A stretch of DNA of 64,000 bases from Paenibacillus crassostreae (GTDB taxonomy: Bacteria > Bacillota > Bacilli > Paenibacillales > Paenibacillaceae). Positions within the stretch are counted from its first letter, which is position 1. Every line of letters begins with the position of its first letter. Below, one piece after another: positions 17,181 to 24,945 of the stretch. The stretch spans positions 2,294,001 through 2,358,000 of the forward strand of contig NZ_CP017770.1 in the NCBI RefSeq assembly GCF_001857945.1, written 5' to 3'. The notes beneath the pieces were generated by a model that saw nothing but the letters and a program-made list of their open reading frames with translations, made no database searches and had not been told where the DNA came from. The translations under genes were made by a program, and so were the position numbers.

Positions 17181-18137
17181 TTACTCACCTATCTTTCTCA
17201 ATAGCTTTTGCGTAATTATATTCGTCCCAATCATCATTCCAAACAGTACCGTTGCGATTGTGGATGCATAACCCATCTCAAAACGAATCGTTCCGTAATC
17301 CATAAGATGCGTTACAACTGTATGTGCTGCATAGTTGACACTAGGAAATCCAGCGAGTGCAATAGACACTTCAGCTACTGCGAACGATGCAGTGATTTGC
17401 ATGACTGCACCGAACATCAGTTGTGGTCTCATCGATGGTAGTGTTATAAACCATAGCTCTTGCCATCTATTTTTGATGCCGTCCATAGCTGCAGCTTCAA
17501 CAAGCGATTGATCAATCGTCTGTAATCCCGCAATAAAAGCTAAGAAACTTGTTCCTAAGCTTAACCATAGCTGTACGATCATAACGATAGCGAGAATATA
17601 TTTTTCATCGGCTAGCCATTGAATCGGTTCAAGAATGATACCAACTTTCATTAGAAATCCATTTAGATATCCATAACTATCACCTGAAAATATGATTAAC
17701 CAGATAAAGAACACATTTCCTGAAATCGAAGGTGCATAGAATACCAAGGTCATAAATGCACGAATCTTCGGTGAGAGCTCATTAATAATCCATGCAAAAA
17801 TAAAACAGGCAATATAGCTTACTGGTCCCGTGATAATCGCAAATAAAAATGTGTTTTTTAATGCGATCATAAAGACATCATCATTCAGGAACAATCTCGA
17901 ATAATTCTGCCAGCCTATAAATCGTGGAAATTCGAGCATATTAAAATAGAAGAAACTTAACACTAAAGAAAACACTACGGGTATGACGGTAAATGTAAAG
18001 AAAATAATCATGTACGGACTCATCATAAAATAGTAATGCTTATTTTTCTTGAACTCCTTCATAGCTTTAGTCCATCGCGATTCTTTCATCGTTTGGATAG
18101 AACTCTCTACGGTTTGATTCGTAGTTCCGACTTGCAT
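17181..18137 (-). CDS. Sugar ABC transporter permease, MalF-type
   Basis: A 318-residue permease with a 35-residue cytoplasmic N-terminus, six hydrophobic segments and the coupling motif 'VEAAAMDGIKNRWQELWFITLPSMRP'. It is placed 15 bp after the large solute-binding protein and 2 bp before the MalG-type partner. Being the first permease after the binding protein fits the standard order binding protein, MalF-type, MalG-type. No nucleotide-binding subunit is encoded nearby; in Bacillota such systems usually borrow one MsmK/MsmX-type ATPase. Confidence 0.9.
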   Translation of the reverse strand: MQVGTTNQTVESSIQTMKESRWTKAMKEFKKNKHYYFMMSPYMIIFFTFTVIPVVFSLVLSFFYFNMLEFPRFIGWQNYSRLFLNDDVFMIALKNTFLFAIITGPVSYIACFIFAWIINELSPKIRAFMTLVFYAPSISGNVFFIWLIIFSGDSYGYLNGFLMKVGIILEPIQWLADEKYILAIVMIVQLWLSLGTSFLAFIAGLQTIDQSLVEAAAMDGIKNRWQELWFITLPSMRPQLMFGAVMQITASFAVAEVSIALAGFPSVNYAAHTVVTHLMDYGTIRFEMGYASTIATVLFGMMIGTNIITQKLLRKIGE

Positions 18138-18152
18138 ACTTCCACCTCCAAA

Positions 18153-21053
18153 CTAATAAGGTAAATTGAACTCTTTCCGTTTAATGGCGATTTCATCATT
18201 TATATACAAAATATAATCAGATAAAGCTTCTCGAGGATTCTCATTCCCGTTTACCACTTTTCTAAATGCATTATCCAAATGTCTACCTGTAAAATATCCA
18301 CCAGGGACTTGTGGAATCCCCTCAACCCATTGCCACTGACTTTCAAGATGTACATAATCTTTAACTGGCCATGGCAATTCTTTTAGTGCTTCAATATTCG
18401 CGGTTGGATATCGTGCTGCTTCACCCATCAATCCTTCCATTTCACGTCCATATTGAATTTGCGTTTCTTTGGACGTCCACCATTTCAAAAACTCCCATGC
18501 AGATTCCTTATCTTCAGCATTCTCAAGCATCATCACAGCACTCGTTGAGCTCGCTACTTGATGATTGATCGTACCATCCTCTCGAACCGTACCCGGAACG
18601 ATTGTAAAGTCCCATAAACCTCGGATTTCAGGCGCCATGACCGTTAATGCGTTATAAGTGGTATAATCTGCAATGCCAATTGGCATTTCACCCGTACGGA
18701 ATCGATTAGGAAAATCAGCTTGTAGTGGGAACTTGTAGTTGGTGTAGAATTGTGACCACTTCTTAAACATTTCCATAGAAACCTCGGAATCAAATAAACT
18801 TCTTGTTCCGTTTTCATTATAAAAAGCTCCGCCGTTTTGATAAAGCAGCATCGCAAAAGTTGCGTTTGGTACAATGCTTGCATTATTCGTTGGATTATCA
18901 AGCGGTAAATAGAACTCCAGATTATGCTTTTGCAATACGGAGATCATATTGTAAACATCTTGCCACGTCTTTGGTGGTTCTAGGTCAAGTTCTTGCAAAA
19001 TGTCACTACGATAGAACAGCATGGGGAATGTTTGCTGCTCTGGTAATGCATATAACCCATCATTGTATTGATAAGGCACTAGAGCGCTATTTCGGAACCG
19101 TGTAGTGACTTCGTCATAATCGTCAAATTGCGTCAAATCGGCTGCAGCATTACGTAGCGCATAATTGATCGGCACATCCTCGCCAACTTGCATAGCTACA
19201 TCTGGACCTTCATTAGCAAGCGTAGCAGGCAGCAATATATTACCGGCAACTAGCCTAAGCTGTACGGAAATGTCTGTATCAGGCGTAAATGTTTCATCGA
19301 TTAACCCCTTCAATACTTGAGCTTGGTCTCGGCCAGTAGTAACCCAGACTGTAATTGAACGGTCACTTTCTTTCGTATTTCCAATGCTGTCATAGTCTTC
19401 TGTATACGAAGCTAGCAATGCACCTGCCTCATGCTTCACTTCATCAAGTACAGAAGCGTTAGCTTTAGGAAGCTGTACATTAGGAGAAGATACGACCAAA
19501 TAATCTAGCGTAAGCGGTTGTTCTTTCACGGTTAGTATCCATGTGCCTAAACTTCCGACATTGAGTTTGAACGTTTTTAACCTTTTTGCAATCGTGTCAG
19601 GATATTCCACCATATCGTTCAATTGATGAACAAGAGAGTGTAAGGCAGATACTTTATCACTACGTTCGCCTGTCATTTGTTCAAGATAGTCTGCTACACT
19701 TTGAATGATTTCTGCTTGTTCAGATAACACATCTAGCATGTCTGGAATTCGTTTTTCCAATTGATAATCTCGATATGGGTCAGGTGAATTAGACGTAATC
19801 ATCAGTATCTTGCGATACATATCATTAAGCTGTAGCACACTAGATTCGATCGTTCGAAGTAATGGTGCAATGTCACCGAGCGAAACCATTAATCGTATAT
19901 TGTGTGTCCCTTTATTTAAATGGAATAAATAGGGTTCATCTTCACCTAATACATCCATCTGCCAATCGGTCTTATAATTAAAATGAATTCGTTTCATTTC
20001 TTCGAAAGGATACTCTCCATCAATCATTAAGCTCCGAGTTGCATATATCCCTCTTAGCTGATCTTGCTTCCGTTTTAAACCAATTTGATACAATCCATCT
20101 TCCTCTACTTCAACTTCCCATTCTATCCACTGACCCGGGAGTTTCCAATTGACTCCTCCAATTGTATTGATTTTAAGCTTAGACACATGATATGGCTCAA
20201 CAGAAGAACTAGATCTATCCGTAAGTGGATATAACGTAGGGGATGATTTGTAGTTAGCATCCTCTGCTTGAGCAACAATATATTGGTCCGAAGTTGGCTG
20301 AACCCCATTTGAATCGTATTCATTATTTAATTGCACGTACGTTAATAGTTCCTTTTCCTGATAGAGCTCAATGTAATCAATGGCCATTGGTTCTCTTAAC
20401 GCATTCAAAGAAATCGTTTGTTTACCTTTTTCAAAATAGAATAAATACGGTTCTTCATAATAACCCTCACCATCAATAAAATCTGCTATTTGCCACTTAG
20501 GTTTCTCCACTTGTCTTGGGCGAAGATCGTTCCCTCTGTCGTCCTGCTTAATTTCATCGCTTAAATTGCCCCATACGCGATCAAACATCAGAATATCTGC
20601 ACCTCTAAACGGTACCTCTTGATTTATAGTAAACTCTCTTTCAATCGCAGAGCTCTTCCCTTCAATGGGGTAGTAATGAACTCTGATATTATATAGCCCT
20701 ACCTGTTCGAGTTGAAGGTTCCAAGTAATAGATCCTGTTTCCGGTGTAATCACTGCCTGACCAGCTAATCCCTCATATTGATCAACAATTTCAAAACCTT
20801 CCCCAACCGTTTCAAGGAAGTCTTCTCCCTCAATGCGAATAACCTCGGCTGGTCGTTTTGCAGATATGTATTGATTCAAATATTGATCATAACCATCACC
20901 TTCAGAATCAGTTATTGCAGCAAAGTGGCTCATAGCTAAAGCTTGATGATTTTTCGATGAACTTGAAGGACTAAAAATAAATATAGATGTTACGATTAAG
21001 GTAAGAACTATGAAGAGGATCACGTAGTTCTTTTTTCTAATATTCAACTGCAT
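18153..21053 (-). CDS. Solute-binding protein fused to two N-terminal carbohydrate-binding-like modules
   Basis: A 966-residue protein, about twice the normal size of a sugar-binding protein. Residues 9 to 28 form a hydrophobic segment without a lipobox Cys, so it is a signal anchor or secreted. Two related beta-sandwich modules follow, at about 70 to 235 and 262 to 400. Each begins with an 'IxAEAExF/AN'-like strand and ends in 'IDYIELY'- or 'HNIRLMVSL'-like strands, as in CBM35/CBM6-type folds. After a helical linker, a family-1 extracellular solute-binding domain occupies about 575 to 930 ('SITVWVTTGRDQAQVLKGLIDETF' start, 'ESAWEFLKWWTSKETQ' near the end). It probably captures oligosaccharides at the polymer surface and hands them to the permeases encoded next. 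Confidence 0.8.
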   Translation of the reverse strand: MQLNIRKKNYVILFIVLTLIVTSIFIFSPSSSSKNHQALAMSHFAAITDSEGDGYDQYLNQYISAKRPAEVIRIEGEDFLETVGEGFEIVDQYEGLAGQAVITPETGSITWNLQLEQVGLYNIRVHYYPIEGKSSAIEREFTINQEVPFRGADILMFDRVWGNLSDEIKQDDRGNDLRPRQVEKPKWQIADFIDGEGYYEEPYLFYFEKGKQTISLNALREPMAIDYIELYQEKELLTYVQLNNEYDSNGVQPTSDQYIVAQAEDANYKSSPTLYPLTDRSSSSVEPYHVSKLKINTIGGVNWKLPGQWIEWEVEVEEDGLYQIGLKRKQDQLRGIYATRSLMIDGEYPFEEMKRIHFNYKTDWQMDVLGEDEPYLFHLNKGTHNIRLMVSLGDIAPLLRTIESSVLQLNDMYRKILMITSNSPDPYRDYQLEKRIPDMLDVLSEQAEIIQSVADYLEQMTGERSDKVSALHSLVHQLNDMVEYPDTIAKRLKTFKLNVGSLGTWILTVKEQPLTLDYLVVSSPNVQLPKANASVLDEVKHEAGALLASYTEDYDSIGNTKESDRSITVWVTTGRDQAQVLKGLIDETFTPDTDISVQLRLVAGNILLPATLANEGPDVAMQVGEDVPINYALRNAAADLTQFDDYDEVTTRFRNSALVPYQYNDGLYALPEQQTFPMLFYRSDILQELDLEPPKTWQDVYNMISVLQKHNLEFYLPLDNPTNNASIVPNATFAMLLYQNGGAFYNENGTRSLFDSEVSMEMFKKWSQFYTNYKFPLQADFPNRFRTGEMPIGIADYTTYNALTVMAPEIRGLWDFTIVPGTVREDGTINHQVASSTSAVMMLENAEDKESAWEFLKWWTSKETQIQYGREMEGLMGEAARYPTANIEALKELPWPVKDYVHLESQWQWVEGIPQVPGGYFTGRHLDNAFRKVVNGNENPREALSDYILYINDEIAIKRKEFNLPY

Positions 21054-21088
21054 ACCCTCCTTACAAAAAAGAGATCAATTTCATTAAT

Positions 21089-21122
21089 AGTCCCCAAATT
21101 AGATCAAATCTAACTGGGGACT
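21089..21122 (-). other. Intergenic stem-loop between the two binding-protein genes
   Basis: AGTCCCC (21089-21095) pairs with GGGGACT (21116-21122), with inner TTAGAT/ATCTAA pairing. No T-run follows on the minus strand, so this is more likely a transcript-stabilising or processing hairpin than a terminator. It may raise the amount of upstream binding-protein mRNA relative to the downstream genes. Confidence 0.55.
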
Positions 21123-21146
21123 GTTGATAATTAGTACCGAAGGTTA

Positions 21147-22532
21147 CTATTTATAAATTTCATCAATTGCTGACTGAAGCGTTGCTTTATACTTTTCAAC
21201 AACAGAAGATACTGAATTTCCTGTAGTTAACTCACCAAGGAAATCCCAATAAGGGAAGGAGGGGAATGTGTTATGGTCAAGAACCACCATTCCGTCTGCT
21301 GCAATGCGTGCATTATTGATGTCATCCTCATTTGTATAGTTACTCTCTAATGTAGCTTGAGATGGATAATCATACATAGATTCAATATCGTTGATTTTTT
21401 CCCATATATACATGATTTGTTCAGGATTTTCAACTGATTTCGGAATGGTTAAGGCTTGGTATAATGCTTCACCTGTATGATATGCGGAAGCACTTGGACC
21501 TTTAGGGAATGGAACAAAACCGATATCATAATCAGCCATATCTGTTTTTATACCCTCAACTTCATAACCAGCACCTACATACATTAATGTGTTACCTTGA
21601 CGGAAAAATTGACTAGGTTCTGTCCAATCCCCACCTTCGGTAGGACGTATAAATTGTCCTGTAGCTAGACTAGATATAAAGTTCAATGCTTCTAATGTTT
21701 TTGGATCTTCTAAACTCTGTTCACCTCCATTAGTCAGCCCTGCTTCGTTGGAATATAGTGCTTGCTCTAGTAGACCACCTTGAGATAATCCCCAAATATC
21801 AAGCTTTCCATCATTATTTGTATCTTTATTAGCTTCTTTCGCTACTTGAATGAATGTCTCCCAATTCCAATTATCTTCATTCACGTAATCTTGAAGCCCC
21901 TTCAATCCTTGTTGATTCATAAGTGTACGGTTGTAATAAACACCTGCTATAAAGGAGCTTTGATCTTCAGTAAAACCGTAACCCTTACCTTCATACTGCA
22001 TATACTCATTAGTTGTCTTTTGATTAAAGACATTCGCATTGGTTGTATACTCATCAATCGGCCAAAGTAAATCTTGTTTAACCAATGTTGGAACCGTATA
22101 TGTTTTACCTAACCTGACAATATCGCCAAGTGGCTCCCCTGCCATCAGCGATGCAACGACCTTCGATTGATACTCGCCATAATCAATAGCGACATATTCA
22201 ATATTGAAATTATGTTTTGCCTTTAATGCTTCTAAATTCTCTTTACGTTGGATACTGTCTGGGTTATCTTCTCCAATGGTCATATCCCACCATGAAACAA
22301 CTTTAAGCGTTCTTCCACCCATATCAAAATCCATTTCAGGTGTTGCATTTGGGTTCTCATTAACTACTTCAACATCTTCACTCGGTACAACATCTGTTAC
22401 CACTGGCTCACTTGATTGTTCAGGAGCACCATTATTTGCTGAATTACCACTTGTTGAATTCCCGCTACAAGCAGATATTACTAAAACAAATACAAGACAC
22501 AGCATCATTAACAACCTATTTTTATTTAACAT
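21147..22532 (-). CDS. Extracellular sugar-binding lipoprotein (ABC transporter)
   Basis: A classic family-1 solute-binding protein of 461 residues. The lipobox 'VISAC' makes C22 the lipid anchor, followed by an Asn/Ser/Glu-rich linker and the binding domain from about residue 70 ('GGRTLKVVSWWDM'). It is the first gene of the transport operon, behind the promoter with the 43-bp element, so it should be made in the largest amount. It is separate in sequence from the fused binding protein that follows, so the operon has two binding proteins for two permease pairs. Substrate inferred from context: xylo-oligosaccharides. Confidence 0.92.
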   Translation of the reverse strand: MLNKNRLLMMLCLVFVLVISACSGNSTSGNSANNGAPEQSSEPVVTDVVPSEDVEVVNENPNATPEMDFDMGGRTLKVVSWWDMTIGEDNPDSIQRKENLEALKAKHNFNIEYVAIDYGEYQSKVVASLMAGEPLGDIVRLGKTYTVPTLVKQDLLWPIDEYTTNANVFNQKTTNEYMQYEGKGYGFTEDQSSFIAGVYYNRTLMNQQGLKGLQDYVNEDNWNWETFIQVAKEANKDTNNDGKLDIWGLSQGGLLEQALYSNEAGLTNGGEQSLEDPKTLEALNFISSLATGQFIRPTEGGDWTEPSQFFRQGNTLMYVGAGYEVEGIKTDMADYDIGFVPFPKGPSASAYHTGEALYQALTIPKSVENPEQIMYIWEKINDIESMYDYPSQATLESNYTNEDDINNARIAADGMVVLDHNTFPSFPYWDFLGELTTGNSVSSVVEKYKATLQSAIDEIYK

Positions 22533-22575
22533 TTTCTTCCCCCTTTTTCACCCTCGAGAGTTAGTTACACAACGA

Positions 22576-22645
22576 ATTGTAGCGCTTTCATCTGTTGATC
22601 AACAACCTGCCTATATTCAGTTATTAAGCCTGCTTAATTATAGGT
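22576..22645 (-). promoter_or_regulatory. Promoter of the transport operon with shared 43-bp element
   Basis: On the minus strand, -35 TTGTTG (22600-22605), an 18-bp spacer and -10 TACAAT (22576-22581). The 43-bp element (22603-22645) runs from ACCTATAATT to GCAGGTTG, ending inside the -35 box exactly as at 4941-4983 and 24852-24894. Within it lies a 16-bp dyad ATTAAGC-AG-GCTTAAT (22623-22638), not conserved in the other two copies. Confidence 0.6.
22577..22590 (-). promoter_or_regulatory. Candidate CcpA (cre) site over the -10 box
   Basis: On the minus strand TGAAAGCGCTACAA matches the Bacillus cre consensus TGWAARCGYTWNCW at 13 of 14 positions. It overlaps the -10 box of the transport operon, where CcpA would block transcription when preferred sugars are present. 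Confidence 0.5.
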
Positions 22646-22744
22646 TTCCTTTCTATAGACCGGTTCACATATCGAGCGATAAAGAAACAAGTAAAGATTT
22701 GCTTACAATCTAAAAAATTGCACATATATTTCTTATAAATAAAA

Positions 22745-22771
22745 ATCCCCGTACCTATTAGATACGGGGAT
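22745..22771 (-). terminator. Rho-independent terminator of the anchored GH43 gene
   Basis: A 9-bp stem ATCCCCGTA / TACGGGGAT (22763-22771 with 22745-22753) with a T-rich run on the minus strand, 21 bp after the GH43 stop codon. Confidence 0.85.
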
Positions 22772-22791
22772 AACGATTCACAAACTATTCA

Positions 22792-24783
22792 CTATCTGTG
22801 AACTTGCCAGTAATCAAACTTGATTAGCTTACGATTAGTCTCTCCTCTAAATACAAGGAATAAGTGATGAACTCCATCTGCACCTTTAATCTCAGTTTGA
22901 AGCTCATTGAACTGATCTAGTCCATTACCTGCAGGAATAGATAGCTCACCAATCAGTTTGCCGTCTGGACTATCCAATCGAATTTCAATGCTACTAGAAG
23001 AACTTCCACTAGCCACAGATGCTGTAAAAGAAGAAGCACCTTTCGTACCAAAATCAACATTGGAAAGAGCAATCCAATCGCCGTTATCAATATCTGTTAC
23101 TGCTCGATTAGCAGAATGAGCTTGAGCGTCATCAACAATCGCCTCAGTATTTATTCCTGCATTCCAACCGATAGTCTCCGCTTCTACTCGAACGTATGGA
23201 TTTAATGCTTTCAGTTGCTTTACACCTTCATAATTAGCAATAATCTCCTGAATCGTTCCATCTGCATTAAAGAAGACCTGATTCAGATGCGTTGATCGAT
23301 ATCCTTTCGGTACTCCCATCGCTTTAGACAATGTTTGCGCATGATAAGCGATGTACCAGCTTCCATGGAATTCGAAAATGGCATGATGATTATTTCCACC
23401 TATGTCAAAGAAGTGTACTGGATTTTTCAGAATCATTCCTTCATATGTCCATGGACCCATCGGAGAATCACTGACCATATACGCGATTTGACCTGCTTGA
23501 GGACTTCCGTCAGGACGAACACCATCATAGAAATTTGAACAATACGTATAGTAGTATTTGCCATTCACTTTGTTAATTCCAGAATTCTCGAACATATACG
23601 GAGCTGGAATGGGTTGAGCTTCCCCTAAGACACTAGTCATATCTTTGCCTAGCTCCATCACTCTAGCTGTATTTGGCATTTCTTCCTGTCCATCTGGAAT
23701 ACCACCGCCAAAATAGATATACCCTTTTCCATTGTCATCTACTAATACAGCTGGGTCAAACAGCCACGTTACTTTTTCCACGCCAGGAGTTTCTCTAGTA
23801 AGCAATGGCTTTCCAATAGGATCAATCCACGGTCCAGTTGGACTATCGCTCGTTAACACACCAATATTACTGGCATTATTAGCAAAATAAATAAAAAACT
23901 TATCTTTTCCATCAATCACTTTATGCACCGCAGCAGGTGCCCAAGATTGTGTTGCCCATTTCGCAGCACCAGCTGGACCAGCCACATCAACAACGCCATG
24001 GTCTGTCCAGTTAACTAGATCATCCGACGAAATGACCGAGAGTTTATTAATATTTGCATAAGTATTATCCTTGACACTACCACTCTCATCGTACTCAAAT
24101 ACATCATTCGTCATATAAAGATAGACCCTGTCTTTATATACTAAAGCATAAGGATCAGCTCCAAATTTGTGAGAAACTAACGGATTTCCCTTTAATACAG
24201 CTTTACCTACCGGCTCAGCGGGTGGTGCATATGAAAACTTGGATACTGCTCCACTTACATCAATTTGTTCCTTCTGTTGTGCTGAATCTATGATTTCCAA
24301 AGAATCTACCTTTACTTCATCATCTATCATTTCAACTAGCTCCTTTTTAAGTCTAAATGTAATCTTTACAAGCTCCTTACTCAAATCAACATTTTCAAAT
24401 AATTGCGTTGTATCACTCACAGTATTTATTTGTAATGCAATACCACCTTCAACACCTTCATATGATGTTTCTACTTCTGCCGTATTTTGTTCGTTAGCAA
24501 CAATACGATCAATCTCAAGCCAGTCTGGAAAATGTATGGTCGCACGAAGTTGCTGGAACATCTGCCCATCAGGCAAATCATCTAACAGTAAGCTTAGGTC
24601 ATAGCTATTGCCCTTATCTTTGCTAAGTTTTACATGACTTTCTTTCAAATAAGCGGTCAGAACAGTCTTTGTTATCACCTCTGAATTCTTATCAAATAGT
24701 CGATTAAATCCAATAAATAGGATTGCAATAAAAATGAATAAGATAGCTGATGATATATACATTATTTTAGAATTAACACTCAT
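22792..24783 (-). CDS. Membrane-anchored GH43 arabinoxylan-active enzyme with cohesin-like and CBM6-like domains
   Basis: A 663-residue exported enzyme. One hydrophobic segment at about 8 to 27 (no lipobox) anchors or exports it. A cohesin-like beta-sandwich covers about 40 to 190 ('FPDWLEIDRIV', 'LVKITFRLKKEL'). The GH43 propeller covers about 200 to 500 ('KFGADPYALVYKDRVYLYMTNDV' with the base Asp, 'LFDPAVLVDDNGKGY', 'FENSGINKVNGKYYY' near the acid Glu). A CBM6-like module ends the protein ('VRVEAETIGWNAG' to 'FDYWQVHR'). The layout fits arabinoxylan arabinofuranohydrolases. Upstream ATG codons lack a ribosome site; the one at 24783 follows AAGGGGG with proper spacing. It is a single-gene unit with its own promoter and terminator. 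Confidence 0.85.
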   Translation of the reverse strand: MSVNSKIMYISSAILFIFIAILFIGFNRLFDKNSEVITKTVLTAYLKESHVKLSKDKGNSYDLSLLLDDLPDGQMFQQLRATIHFPDWLEIDRIVANEQNTAEVETSYEGVEGGIALQINTVSDTTQLFENVDLSKELVKITFRLKKELVEMIDDEVKVDSLEIIDSAQQKEQIDVSGAVSKFSYAPPAEPVGKAVLKGNPLVSHKFGADPYALVYKDRVYLYMTNDVFEYDESGSVKDNTYANINKLSVISSDDLVNWTDHGVVDVAGPAGAAKWATQSWAPAAVHKVIDGKDKFFIYFANNASNIGVLTSDSPTGPWIDPIGKPLLTRETPGVEKVTWLFDPAVLVDDNGKGYIYFGGGIPDGQEEMPNTARVMELGKDMTSVLGEAQPIPAPYMFENSGINKVNGKYYYTYCSNFYDGVRPDGSPQAGQIAYMVSDSPMGPWTYEGMILKNPVHFFDIGGNNHHAIFEFHGSWYIAYHAQTLSKAMGVPKGYRSTHLNQVFFNADGTIQEIIANYEGVKQLKALNPYVRVEAETIGWNAGINTEAIVDDAQAHSANRAVTDIDNGDWIALSNVDFGTKGASSFTASVASGSSSSSIEIRLDSPDGKLIGELSIPAGNGLDQFNELQTEIKGADGVHHLFLVFRGETNRKLIKFDYWQVHR

Positions 24784-24825
24784 TAATAGCCCCCTTTTAA
24801 CCATGATCACCAATTTATCTATTAA

Positions 24826-24894
24826 ATCGTAACGCTTCAATATCACTGCTTCAACCTGTCAAACTGAGGGTGAATGACCCCTCAAGTTATAGGT
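24826..24894 (-). promoter_or_regulatory. Promoter of the anchored GH43 gene with shared 43-bp element
   Basis: On the minus strand, -35 TTGAAG (24849-24854), 17-bp spacer, -10 TACGAT (24826-24831). The 43-bp element at 24852-24894 runs from ACCTATAACT to ACAGGTTG and ends in the first three -35 bases, as in the other two promoters. A weak cre-like GCGTTA overlaps the spacer. Confidence 0.58.
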
Positions 24895-24925
24895 TTAACT
24901 ACTCCCTCAAATTGCCCACAAAAAA

Positions 24926-24945
24926 AGTGACTCATTCGAGTCACT
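24926..24945 (-). terminator. Terminator overlapping the stop codon of the kinase gene
   Basis: AGTGACTC / GAGTCACT (24938-24945 with 24926-24933) with a TTTTTTT run on the minus strand. The stem includes the TGA stop at 24941-24943, so the hairpin forms inside the last codons of the kinase gene. Confidence 0.85.

Noticed and set aside
24784..24846. Longer N-terminus for the anchored GH43 protein
   Set aside because: The upstream ATG codons have no ribosome site, and the extension would precede the signal segment with an unlikely sequence; it also covers the promoter region.
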